From positions 89,846-153,845 of the forward strand of contig NW_005201036.1 in assembly GCF_000372725.1 (NCBI RefSeq): DNA of 64,000 bases, in the 5' to 3' direction. A model generated the notes under the pieces. The model did not search any database and had not been told where the DNA came from. It worked only from the letters and a program-made list of their open reading frames with translations. This document shows positions 31,002-43,245 of the stretch, piece after piece. The first letter of the stretch is position 1; the number at the start of each line of letters is the position of its first letter. The translations under genes and the position numbers were made by a program. The stretch is from Emiliania huxleyi CCMP1516 (taxonomy: Eukaryota > Haptophyta > Isochrysidales > Noelaerhabdaceae).

Positions 31002-31700
31002 ATGCTTGCCCTCCTCCTCGCCACGCCCACGTTCATGGTCGCGCCGGCGCCTCCGTCGTCGCTGCGCGCCCCGGTGCGAGCGGCCACCTCGATGGGTAGC
31101 CTCGACAGGCGCGCCGTCGGCGTCGGCGCCGCCGCCGCCGTCGCGCTCGGCACCGCAGACAGCGCCAGCGCCGCCGAGGGAGGCTATCCCAAAATGACGA
31201 TCAAGACCACCCAAGGCGAGATGGAGTTCGAGATGTGGGACGACGTCGCGCCGAAGCATGTCAAGTCTTTTCTCACCCTCGCGAAGCAGGGCTTCTTTGA
31301 CGGCGGCGCATTTCACAGGATCATTCCTGGATTCGTCATTCAGGGCGGCGACCCCAACGCCAAGGTCGGGTACGGCCCGTCCGGCACGCTCGACGGCGCG
31401 GACAAGGCCAAGGTGCGGAAGTGGGGGACCGGAGGCCCGGGCTACAACGTGCCGGCTGAGTTTAACGAGCGGATCCACGAGTTTGGTGTGCTGTCGATGG
31501 CGCGGTCCAACGACCCGGACTCGGCGGGCTCGCAGTTCTTCGTCTGCCTCGGGAACCTGCCCTCGCTCGACCGCAAGTACACAACCTTTGGCAAGCTGAC
31601 CAAGGGCGACGACGTGCTGCGCAAGATTGCCGCCGCGAAGACGGTGACGGGCGACATTCCGTTCGAGAGGCAGGGGATCGAGAGGGTGGACCCGCTGTAG
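31002..31700 (+). CDS. Plastid (thylakoid lumen) cyclophilin-type peptidyl-prolyl isomerase
   Basis: 232 aa, intronless. The start is the first ATG (31002). The leader is MLALLLATPTF, with a Phe near the predicted ER-signal cleavage as in red-derived complex plastids. A Ser/Arg-rich transit region follows, then a second hydrophobic signal after a twin arginine (LDRRAVGVGAAAAVALG) ending ASA, typical of a Tat lumenal signal. The mature part is a cyclophilin: FFDGGAFHRIIPGFVIQGGD (catalytic Arg in HRIIPGFVIQGGD), FGVLSMARSNDPDSAGSQFF and FGKLTKGDDVLRKI. A cyclophilin insert YGPSGTLDG occurs before PAEFNE. The enzyme isomerises X-Pro bonds and assists folding of lumenal proteins. The targeting is inferred from the leader. 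Confidence 0.9.
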   Translation: MLALLLATPTFMVAPAPPSSLRAPVRAATSMGSLDRRAVGVGAAAAVALGTADSASAAEGGYPKMTIKTTQGEMEFEMWDDVAPKHVKSFLTLAKQGFFDGGAFHRIIPGFVIQGGDPNAKVGYGPSGTLDGADKAKVRKWGTGGPGYNVPAEFNERIHEFGVLSMARSNDPDSAGSQFFVCLGNLPSLDRKYTTFGKLTKGDDVLRKIAAAKTVTGDIPFERQGIERVDPL

Positions 31701-32160
31701 ACGGCGATGGAGCTCCCTCTAGTGTTTCACTCGACACCTCACCCTGTCGTGCGCCGCCGCCATCATGGCACATCACGAGCCGCATATGCGTTATGCCATG
31801 TCCACATATAGCGAAAATAATATGCGATGAACAACCCGCTGCTCTCTGTGTGTGGAACTGCGCGCCGCGGCGCCTCCCCTTCGCTCCGGGTGTGCACCCG
31901 CGACTCAGTCTCCTTTTTAACACGCTACAGAAGGTTCAAAGTATACAGCCACGACGGCACGGGGGGCTCCTGGAGGCCTGCACACACACAAGACTTACTC
32001 TACTAAGACTCTACACAAAAGTCATCTCGTTAACCGGTAAAATGTCTAGAGTCCCTAGTCGTAAAGTATGTGCGGCTTGACGCTTGTCTTTGTGGCCCGT
32101 CAGTTTGTCGCGCGCGCCGGAGTGCACAAATCTGTGCATTCTCCACCACGAGCCCGCCCG
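31701..32160. other. Intergenic region between convergent genes
   Basis: 3' regions of the cyclophilin and J-domain genes; nothing else recognised. Confidence 0.6.
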
Positions 32161-32832
32161 TCAGCCTTGCTCGCGGCTCGCCTTGTAGTTTCGCACCTGC
32201 CGGATGTAGGAGCGCATGTGCGTCCCCTGCTCGAGCCCTGCCGCCTCGGCGTGCCGGTACGCCTCCATGGCCGCCTTGGCCTGCCCCGCCCGGATGCTGG
32301 CGCTGAAGTACGCGTTGCACGCCTCCGCCGACACGAGTCCGCGGCGCAGCAGCCACGACCACAGCTCCACGATCTGCGCGTGCGAGGGCAGGCTCCGCGC
32401 GCGCCGCCGCTCGCACGCCGCCAGGAAGAGGCCGTGCGCCGCCTCCGCCCGCGCCACGCCCTCGGAAGTTCTGCTCGCGGCCGCCTCCTCTCCGCACGCG
32501 AAGAATGCAGCGAACGCCTCCTTCATGTGCCCCGCCTCAGCCAAGGCGGCGGAGCCCGCCGTGGAGGCTCTCCGCCGCTCCGCGGCCGCCGCCTCCTCCG
32601 CCTGGTGCTGCGGGTCGACCAGCCTCTCGTAGGCTGCGTTGATCTGCGCCATCCTCTCCGGACAGCCTCGGTGCGTCGCGTCGGGGTGGTTCTGCCGCGC
32701 CAGCTGCAGATATTTGTGCCGCACGTCAGCGGTGGGGACGCCGGGCCGGAGGCCGAGCGTCTCGTACGGGCAGCCGCAGAGGCCGCGCACGCGCGCCGCG
32801 ACGACGGCGCGGCCGCGACGGGAGGCGAGCAT
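32161..32832 (-). CDS. J-domain (DnaJ-like) protein, probably mitochondrial
   Basis: 223 aa from the Met at 32832; the open frame extends upstream without an ATG. The basic, Arg/Ala-rich N-terminus MLASRRGRAVVAARVRGL fits a mitochondrial presequence. The J domain follows at once: YETLGLRPGVPTADVRHKYL, catalytic HPD at 49-51 and MAQINAAYERLVDP. J proteins stimulate Hsp70 ATPase. The C-terminal half (AHGLFLAACERRRARSLPSH... VSAEACNAYFSASIRAGQ... AAMEAYRHAEAAGLEQG) looks like two or three helix-turn-helix units of pentatricopeptide/TPR type. A J-domain with PPR-like repeats is seen in some organellar proteins. The partner is unknown. Confidence 0.8.
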   Translation of the reverse strand: MLASRRGRAVVAARVRGLCGCPYETLGLRPGVPTADVRHKYLQLARQNHPDATHRGCPERMAQINAAYERLVDPQHQAEEAAAAERRRASTAGSAALAEAGHMKEAFAAFFACGEEAAASRTSEGVARAEAAHGLFLAACERRRARSLPSHAQIVELWSWLLRRGLVSAEACNAYFSASIRAGQAKAAMEAYRHAEAAGLEQGTHMRSYIRQVRNYKASREQG

Positions 32833-33470
32833 GTGTGGTCGCTTGCGATGGAATTGGGATTGTTCCACGACGATGCGGCCGTCGCCACGGCCTGTGCGTC
32901 GCGCGGGCGGCAGGGCGGAATGCACTTGCCTTCGGTGGCCCAATCCCGCTAGGGTGGGCGTGCTTTCGAGAGTACCCCAAATGAGTGGGATGTTTGGGGC
33001 CCTGCGAGCCTCGACGCGGACCTCGACGCGGAGCCAGAGCCGTGACGGCTGTCCTAAAAAAAGAAAGGAAAGGTGTATTATCTGTTACCGCGAGGTGGCA
33101 TGAAGGTTGCAGCGAGAGTCGGCGAGAGACTGCGAAGAGAGATAGGAAGAGGCGGACGCCCAAGGGTGGGCGACGGCTAGCGCACCACACCCCTCTCCTT
33201 AAAAATCCCTGTGTGGTGGCGGCGTGCCGTCCTCCCATCCCCCCTTGGGTTCTCCGTTTTCTTTCTTTCTTTCTTTCTTTACTCTCGTGTTATTCCCTTG
33301 GGTTGTCCGTTTTGTTTCTTTCTTTTCTTTCTACTCTCGTGTTATCGTCGCGTAGTACGGTACTGCGTCGGGGCGGTGCGTATTCTCGTATCACTAGCTG
33401 GTGTCGTGTTGTCGTGTCCACGACTAGCAAAACAAAACAAACAAAAACATTGCTAAAAATCTCGACTAGC
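32833..33470. other. Intergenic region with CT-rich low-complexity sequence
   Basis: TTTC/CTTT tracts at about 33250-33330 and AAAC-rich sequence at 33428-33450. No gene recognised. Confidence 0.6.
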
Positions 33471-36384
<2,914 letters not shown>

Positions 36385-36877
36385 CGAGAGGGGAGGTCCC
36401 AGGGCGCCATGTACGTTGCATTGTCCGTGTCTTTCGCCATCTAGTTCTCTCCTCCTCTCGTCATGTCTACAGTTCTCGTTCTCTCTCTATGACGCATATG
36501 TTGGCGGCGCTGGTGGTTGTTGGGGATAGGTGTGTGTATGCGTGGTATGGGGGGGCGTCTGAGCAGGGCCGTGATACTGTACCGGCTACCGCCACAAAAC
36601 GACATGTATCTCATACGACGATTCATGTCCCTCTCCTCTCGTCTACCCCTGCCCCTCTCCGCCTCCGGCAGCGCGCCGGCACCGAGCCACTGCGCCAGAT
36701 ACACATAACACAAGGAACACGACACACATTGCACACAAAATCAAAAGTCTCAAGTGAAGAGACGCAAGCGAGGCGCCCCTCGCCCACCGATGCCGCCTCG
36801 GCCGCAACGGCACGCACGCACCAGGCGCGCCCTCTCCGCGGCGGGGAAACGCACAAGGCGCGGGGCCGGCGCGGTGA
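36385..36877. other. Intergenic region between convergent genes
   Basis: 3' flanks of DDX41 and the isocitrate dehydrogenase gene; no further feature recognised. Confidence 0.6.
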
Positions 36878-37546
36878 CTAAGTGTCGGCCTTTAGCGTTT
36901 TGATCATCGGGATCGGCGCTAGGTTGAGCTTGATGAGGCCAGCCTACAACCACAGACGTGTCAAGGATGAGCCACCGACGCGCGCAGTGCGGGTGGATTG
37001 CGGCAGCGCCCACCTTGAGCTCCGCCTTGTCGATCACGCCGTTGCCGTCCGTGTCGAGCTCGTTGAAGAGCGCATTGATAGCCTCATCGTCGACGTCCTG
37101 TTCACAGAGGGATGCGTGAGGAGGCGCTGTTCACAGCTCCGGACCGAAGCGCTCCCTCGCCGCGGTCCTTCTCGGCCGCCACCGGCTTGGTCGGCGCGGC
37201 CGTGGCCGCGCTCACGTCCTTGCCGATCTGGGAGGCGACCTCGTCGATGAACTGCTCGGTGGTCAGGCCGCTGGGGCCGCACAGGTCGCGCGTGCCCTTG
37301 CCCTCCACCATGCACTTGTGCACGATCTTGCGCAGCGAGGCGGTGAAGTCCTTCACGTCTTCACGGCCGCCGGCGAGGTCCGCGGAGTGGTCCATCGCGC
37401 CGAAGAGCGCCTCGACAGCCAGGCGGGTGGCGGTGGCCCTTCTCCACACGCGAGGGTGGGGTGGGGGCCCTACCCCCGCATCTCCGCGTCCAAGAATAGG
37501 GAGTGGCCCGCACGGCACTGACAGTGCAAGGCCCGACCCGTGGATG

Positions 37547-37598
<52 letters not shown>

Positions 37599-39834
37599 CG
37601 TGTGTGCGGCGTCGAGATCGCCTCCACCATGCCGAGCGGGTTGAGCGAGGTCTCCTCGCCCCGCAAACGCGCCGCGTCCATGTCCGCGACGGTGCCGTGC
37701 GACGCCTCGTACTCCTTGATGATCTCGCCGTTCGCCTGCGATCAGCAACGAGAGCCGCCTCAGCCCTGATTCATTCGACACGCCTCCTGGGTCCACATCT
37801 CCACTCGCCTTCTTGCCGATGAGGACCGAGTTGATGAAGCCAGGCGAGCGGTGCACCTGCGCGACCTCGTCGGTGAGCATGTCCCCGTCGTAGTTGTGCG
37901 CCGCCATCCCGAACCCGCCTGAAGGGGGGGGGGGGGGGGGGGGGTCAGGGAGGGAGAGAGAGCCACCACAGAAAGCCACCACGTGAAGCAGAGAGCTGTC
38001 AAGCGTCTCCCCCGGAGCCGTCCGTCCAGCGCACGCGTCGCGCTCGTGTTTCTTTGCAAAAGCAGCCTCGCTGGCCGCCCGTCCAGCGGACGGTGCTGCC
38101 TGTCTCGACTACTGTTCGCCCAGTCTCGGCTCTTCTCTCACCGCCCGTCCAGCGGATGATCTGCATCGTCGCCGCGTCAGAGATGAGGTGAGGAAGCTCG
38201 CCTGCCGACGGGCCAGGACTCGAGGGCGGGTGGGGGGGGGGGGGGAGGACATCGCGCGCCCTAGGAGGCGAGGGCGGGGCCGCGCGCGCCGCCGACGGTC
38301 TCGAGGAGGCCCTTGGCGAGGTACTTGTCCTTGTAGTGCGCGTCGAAGACCTCCTTCATCGCGACCCAGAAGCCCTCCTGCCACTTGAAGACGGTCTTCT
38401 TGGTGACCACGTACGGCACCACGCCCTTGCCTGTGGGGCATGTCTCGGGCGTGTCCTGGACGTGTCCGGGACACGACCACGTACGGCACCACGCCCTCGC
38501 CCCCGTCGGCCACGAGGCAGCGCGCGAAGAAGTGGTGCGCCAGGTCGGTCACGTTGTCGATCGGGTTGTGGTACCTGAGGAATGATTGATGGTCAATTCG
38601 CAACCACTCGAGGTCCGTCGCGGCTTCAAGCCAGGTTGTGGTACGTCACGACGGCGTTGTTGTCGTCGCTCAGGTCGCGCTGGTCGACAATCGTCGCGTC
38701 GCCGTCGGCGCCCAGGTGCACAGTCACAACCTGCCGGCACAACCCTTTTGCCTGAGCGCGACGCGATTGCTCCACGGCAAACCGCTGCCGCCGCACACCT
38801 TCCCTTTCCCGATGCCCGCCTTGAAGCCGGCGCCGTACTCGCCTCCCACCTGGCCGAGATGACCCGAGATGACCCGAGATGACCCGAGATGACCCGAGAC
38901 CCGAGATGAGGCGCCGTACTCGCCTCCCGCCTGGCTGCAGCTCGCTCGTCTTGAGCGGTGAGTCTGCCCCGTGGAGGCGGCCGCTGCATCCCACCCCCAG
39001 TGCTCGAGCTATGCCAGACCACTCTCCCCCGTGCCGTGCTACACCGCACGCGAGGCTGCCTTCCCCTGTGCCGTGCTACACCGGCATGCCGCGCTACACG
39101 TGTAGCTACACGGCACCGCGTGCCGCTCGAACAGGACGGGCTTCTTGTACCCGAGCTCCATGCCCTCGATGTGGATCTGGTGGGCGGGGGGAGAGCCGCG
39201 GAGGGTGGCTGGGGCGGTACGCGGCAGCGGAGGGCAGGAGCGACTGTGACGAGAAGCCGGGAGCGGGGCGAGGCGGCGACAAGGTAGTCGCATGTGCGCA
39301 GTGGGGGGGGGGTACAGGGGGGGGGGGAGGAGACCGTGTCTCGGCTGATGGTGATGCCATTCCAGCCGCGACGCATCGCTCCTGCCACGAGGGAGCGAGC
39401 CGGCTCAGCGCGACGAGGCTCGGTCGCCTAGTGTTCCCTTGAGAACCCCCCCACACACACCCCACACCCCACACCCCCCCCCCGACACCCCTCCCCTGCA
39501 TGCCACCCTCTCTGCTACAGACATGGGAGGGCGCGTCAGCGCGCCGTTCGGGCTGCCCCACGTCTTCTTCAGGCCCAGAAGCTCCTGTAGCGCCACGCGG
39601 GGCGGGTGAGCACGCCGGCGGAGCGGGCGGCGGCGGAGGCGGGCCGGCGGCTCCTTCTGGATTGCAGTTGGCGTGACGGTCGGCTCTGCCAGCGCGCCGG
39701 TGCATCCGGGGTGAGGGGAGGGCCGCTCGGTATCGCGAGCGGTGAGAGGTGAGGGATGGGATGGGGCGAGGGGCGAGGGGAGGCGGTAGAGGCTTCGAAT
39801 GAGGAGCGACGCACCCTTGAAGATGGCACCGATC
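36878..39834 (-). CDS. Isocitrate dehydrogenase with C-terminal EF-hand, 5' end lost in assembly gap
   Basis: Fifteen exons on the minus strand: 39834-39815 (partial), 39685-39654, 39584-39545, 39381-39335, 39176-39117, 38849-38799, 38730-38645, 38574-38501, 38430-38293, 38201-38142, 37918-37809, 37735-37622, 37410-37168, 37097-37014, 36943-36878. All junctions keep frame. The product reads LKKTWGSPNG, LGYKKPVLFERHA, GGEYGAGFKAGIGKGK, DLAHHFFARCL, VVPYVVTKKTVFKWQEGFW, LISDAATMQIIRW, AAHNYDGDMLTDEVAQ, EASHGTVADMD and EETSLNPLGMVE, the conserved blocks of eukaryotic-type isocitrate dehydrogenase, which makes 2-oxoglutarate. After the enzyme domain one canonical EF-hand follows (DTDGNGVIDKAE, exon 37097-37014), then a tail ending LKADT. 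NAD versus NADP use cannot be told without the N-terminus. A related EF-hand-bearing class may be known from other phytoplankton. Fourteen introns: seven GT, five GC, two GA, several exactly 70 nt. Confidence 0.88.
37550..37607. repeat. (GT)n microsatellite in an isocitrate dehydrogenase intron
   Basis: A GT tract lies within the 211-nt GC-AG intron 37411-37621. Confidence 0.9.
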
Positions 39835-39934
39835 NNNNNNNNNNNNNNNNNNNNNNNNNNNNNNNNNNNNNNNNNNNNNNNNNNNNNNNNNNNNNNNNNN
39901 NNNNNNNNNNNNNNNNNNNNNNNNNNNNNNNNNN
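39835..39934. other. Assembly gap of 100 N
   Basis: One hundred consecutive N, the usual placeholder for unknown size. It hides the 5' end of the isocitrate dehydrogenase gene and the upstream exons of the divergently placed mTERF-like gene. Confidence 1.
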
Positions 39935-40012
39935 GGGGGGCTGCCTTTGGGGTGGCGGAGGCTGCCTTTGGGGTGGCGGTGGCGGTGAGGCGGTACGGCT
40001 GTCCCTCGGCAG

Positions 40013-40318
40013 GAGCCTCAGATCCTGACCCAGTCGGCCGAGCAGCTGCAGCTGCGGGTGGAGCTGTGGACGGGCGTGCTCGGGGGGGCGCCGTCCGACT
40101 TGTCGAGCGTGCCGCACCTCTTCACCTCCGACCTCGGCCGCACCGTGCTGCTGCGGCACGCCTACTGCCTCGCCACGGGCAAGGTCGACGTGCTGCCCAC
40201 CGATCTGCTGCTCAAGGACACGCCCTCCTTCTGCTCGGCCGTGGTGGGCTGCACCGAGGAGGAGCTGCGCGCCTTCGAGGCCGAGGGGAAGCACCTGCAG
40301 CTCTTCGCTGCAATCTGA
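40013..40318 (+). CDS. mTERF-like protein, 3'-terminal exon
   Basis: The acceptor CTCGGCAG/GAGCCTCAG starts an exon of 102 codons. It reads PQILTQSAEQLQLRVELWTG, then PHLFTSDLGRTVLLRHAYCL, then KVDVLPTDLLLKDTPSFCS and TEEELRAFEAEGKHL before the stop. This is the pattern of mTERF modules near the C-terminus (P..L..SLE.RL.PR...L, then a leucine-rich block and a final acidic helix). mTERF proteins act in mitochondria or plastids on organellar transcription, RNA splicing or ribosomes. Most of the gene must lie in or beyond the N gap, so the class cannot be set. Alternative: a different helical-repeat protein. Confidence 0.45.
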   Translation, partial: EPQILTQSAEQLQLRVELWTGVLGGAPSDLSSVPHLFTSDLGRTVLLRHAYCLATGKVDVLPTDLLLKDTPSFCSAVVGCTEEELRAFEAEGKHLQLFAAI

Positions 40319-40700
40319 AGACGACGCACGGCGCCCGCGTGCTGCAGATCCCATAGAAAAGAAAAGACAGAAAAAGCGCGACTTCGGGAGCACTTCATGA
40401 GTGCGGCGGTCGTCAGCAACCGCAGGCGGCAGGGGTCCGCACGCGCCCGCGCCCGGCGCCGCGGGGTCCGGCCGGGGAGCTAACCGAAAGGCGAAGCGCA
40501 CCGACCTCCCCCCGCAGCGCGCCGCGCCCGGCGCCGGTCCCGGAGTCCCCCTTCGCGCATTTCGTGCGAAAATCGCGCACATCGAGTACTCTGCCGGCGG
40601 CCGTCCTCGGTCCTGCCCGACTCGAGAGAGACACCGCGATTGACACGGCTATTGCCGCAGCCGCTTTCAGAGCTGCTAGCAGCGCGGAGCGCCACGACCT
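40319..40700. other. Intergenic region, nothing recognised
   Basis: GC-rich spacer before the EF-hand gene; it contains no clear element. Confidence 0.6.
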
Positions 40701-41634
40701 ATGAGCCTGCTGTGGTCCCGGTCAAGCCGTGGCATCCGATGGAGCGTTGCAACCGCGCAGCGCGCGCGTGAGATCGCGCTCGCCGGCTCCGATATGCTCA
40801 TGAGAGCACGCGTCGCCGGCCGCAGCCCGGATGCCATCCGCAACGTGGGCGCTTGCTGCGTGCGTCTCGAGCTGCTTGGCACCAAACTGCAGCCGGGAGG
40901 GTGGACGGTCGGCCTGCGGGCGCCACAGGCTCGAGGCGATGGGTTTGTTGCTGCGATTGGCGGCGCACCCGGCGACCACCGCCGCGGCATCCTTGACGCG
41001 CTGGTGATGGCGCGTCACTGCGAGGGCGGCGATCAGGTCACTTTTCTCGGCGAGGACGCGCTCGAGCGATGGCTCCCGCTCGGGGCGGTGGTCGAGATTT
41101 CCCCGATCTGGCAGGAGACGGACTTCTTCGATTTGCATCGCCAGTTCCGCGCCATCGACACAGACGGCTCCGGAGAGATCGACGCGGCGGAGGTGGGGCA
41201 GCTGCTGCGGCGGGTCCTGGGCGAGGAGCCGAGCGAGGAGCAGGTTGCGGAGGTCCTCTCCGCCGCCGACAGAGACGGCAGCGGGACCATCGACTACGGC
41301 GAGTTTTGTGAGAGGGCCTTCTTTGAGGCGCGCCCGAGATTCGCCGAGATGGGGCCAGATGATGGGAGAGAGGCCCTGCTTTGATGCTCTGTGCGCTCAC
41401 CGGGGCTGTTCACAGTTCAACACTGGAATTCTTTAGGCACGTCTGAGCGCGAGGCTGCACGAGCTGTCCGAGCGGGCGGCGGAGCGGCTGAGGGTGCTGC
41501 ACGCGGGCGAGCCGTGGAAGGGTGCCCTCACCGCCGCGGAGGGCAGCTTTGCGGCCCTCGTCGGCGGCACTGGGCTGGAGGATGGCTGCGGGGAGGCGTC
41601 GGAGGGCGCGGCGGGGATGGGAGGGGATGGTTGA
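40701..41634 (+). CDS. Two-EF-hand calcium-binding protein
   Basis: The exons 40701-41327 and 41437-41634 give 274 aa. The first 140 residues are not recognised; they include SDMLMRARVAGRSPD and RHCEGGDQVTFLGEDALERW. Two canonical EF-hand loops follow, DTDGSGEIDAAE (about 153) and DRDGSGTIDYGE (about 190), spaced like a calmodulin-type pair. Exon 2 encodes a helical, charged tail (RLSARLHELSERAAERLRVL). The splice FFE/ARLSARL uses a GC donor, and both junctions carry near-identical TTCTTT(G)AGGC sequence. It probably senses Ca2+ and acts on a partner through its unknown N-terminal part. No membrane segment or clear targeting signal is visible. Confidence 0.8.
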
Positions 41635-41826
41635 AAAAACCCGTGCGCGTGGTGGCGACCGCGTGAGATCGTGACCCCAAGGCGAGGATTCTTTTGATAC
41701 AAAACCATAAGATGACACACCCACCAGGCCTGGTGCCACCAGCCACCAGGGGCAGGGCACCCCACTGATCACACTGTGTCCTCTCATTCTCGGTTGCTCC
41801 ATGTGCCAGGGTAGGCTCCGCCCCAG

Positions 41827-42721
41827 TGTGATTCAATGGTTGGGTAGTAGGGCTAGAGGGTCGCTCTACACTTAGCCTCTGCAGCGAGCGAGCGCTCAAC
41901 TTAGCCCCCGCACGGAGCCGGGCTCAGACTTAGACGCTGTATGGTCGGGGGCCATGAACTTAGACGACATAAGGCCAACTCCGGGTAAAACCCGGGTATA
42001 CCTGCAAAAGTCCAGGTTTACCCGAAAAATACCTGGACGCGGTCCCGACTAGCGTATGCCGCGCACGACGCCATATCGCCGTCTCCCAGGGCCAGTGCGC
42101 TACTTGCGGCGCGCAACGCCTGCTCAAGTACGCGCACCCGTACCATGTGCTGCCGCTATGCGTGCCTTAAGGCGGCTGCGGCGAAGCGGCGGGCGCGGCA
42201 TGCCGATGGCAGTGCGGACGATGCGGTTGCGATGTGTTCTGCTTCAAGATCGTGGCGGTGCTTGGCATGCACTTCTGCGATCCCAATCAGCTCATCGCAA
42301 CGAAGCAGCGCAACAAGCTGGCTGCTGCCAACAAGGCCCTATGCTACCTCACGCGCGGATCGTTCAAAGAGGACCAGCATACACAGGCTTCTCTGACATG
42401 CGTTTGTTTGAGCTTGAGGCTATTTGTGAGAACTATTTGGCTAGATGTCGCCGAAGTGCGCTCAAGAAGCAGCAACGAGAATCGGAAGAGGAGGATGCTG
42501 AGGCGGCGATTGCTGAGCATGAGGAGGATCGATCGCCCGCCGCGCAGGCGAAGAAAATTTGGGCGCGAGCGCCGTATATCGCGTGCCATGGCCGACTTAG
42601 CCGGTGTAAGAGGCTCCCGCTGATCTTAGACCGCGTAAGCACTCCAGCGTGGCTAGCCACACTTAGACCCGTTAAGCCGCGAGGCTCAGAACTTAGACTA
42701 CTACCCAACCAGTTGTGATTC
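41827..42721. mobile_element. 879-bp hAT-like DNA element with 8-bp target duplication
   Basis: Terminal inverted repeats of 16 bp with one mismatch lie at 41835-41850 (AATGGTTGGGTAGTAG) and 42698-42713 (its complement). They are directly flanked by perfect TGTGATTC copies (41827-41834 and 42714-42721). Just inside both ends are many CTTAG(A/C)C motifs in opposite orientation at the two ends, like the subterminal transposase-binding repeats of hAT elements. The 8-bp duplication fits the hAT superfamily, but no hAT transposase is present. The element is small and probably non-autonomous. Confidence 0.8.
42085..42590 (+). CDS. Cys-rich/coiled-coil open frame inside the hAT-like element (fragmentary)
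   Basis: Coding-like stretches are spread over frames: QCATCGAQRLLKYAHPYHVL (a C-x2-C), then CGRCGCDVFCFKIVAVLGMH continuing to LTRGSFKEDQHTQ (about 42200-42385), then LFELEAICENYLARCRRSAL and a Glu/Ala-rich helix (to about 42570). These look like exons or a frame-disrupted small protein with zinc-binding cysteines followed by a coiled coil. No DDE motif is seen. It could be cargo, a captured host fragment or a transposase remnant. Boundaries are approximate. Confidence 0.35.
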
Positions 42722-42725
42722 GGAC

Positions 42726-42875
42726 TGAGCGACGGCAGGACCCTTTGAAATCATGAATGGCGGCGTCCGGTGAGGCCCCCACGGCCGGGGGTGGTAAGTG
42801 GGTGATAGGAGGGCCATAAACGACCATCACATCGGCCACCGGACCCCTCCCCCCCCCCAAACACAGTCCAAACCG
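42726..42875 (+). repeat. 150-bp direct repeat, copy 1
   Basis: TGAGC, GGCAGGACCCTTTGAAATCA and on to CCAAACACAGTCCAAACCG; about 90% identical to 43096-43245, 370 bp downstream. It starts 4 bp after the hAT-like element's target duplication. Confidence 0.9.
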
Positions 42876-43095
42876 GCCCCGGCGGCCGGCGGGACGCACG
42901 CCGGCGCAACACCATCAAGCTGCTGTACGGCCCCGGCATCGCCTCCCCTGGCTTAGCTCTCAGTCAAGATATTGTGCACATGGGTGGCCTCTACAATATA
43001 CTCACTGACACTGAACCTCCCAGAGCTCGTCCCGGTCCGCCACGGCCATCCTCGTCCTCCGCGGCGCCGGCTCCGGCCCCTCCGCCGCACTGTGA

Positions 43096-43245
43096 TGAGC
43101 GTCGGCAGGACCCTTTGAAATCATAAATGGCGGCGTCTGGAGAGGCCCCCACGGCCGGGGGCGGTAAGTGGGTGATAGGAGGGTGATAAACGACCATCAC
43201 ACCGGCTACCGGACCCCTCCACCCCCCCAAACACAGTCCAAACCG
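43096..43245 (+). repeat. 150-bp direct repeat, copy 2
   Basis: Second copy of 42726-42875. It ends where the piggyBac-like coding similarity begins, so it may be part of the terminal region of that element. Confidence 0.9.

Noticed and set aside
39569..40582. Minus-strand frame across the assembly gap
   Set aside because: It crosses 100 N, is antisense to the mTERF-like exon and conflicts with isocitrate dehydrogenase exons.
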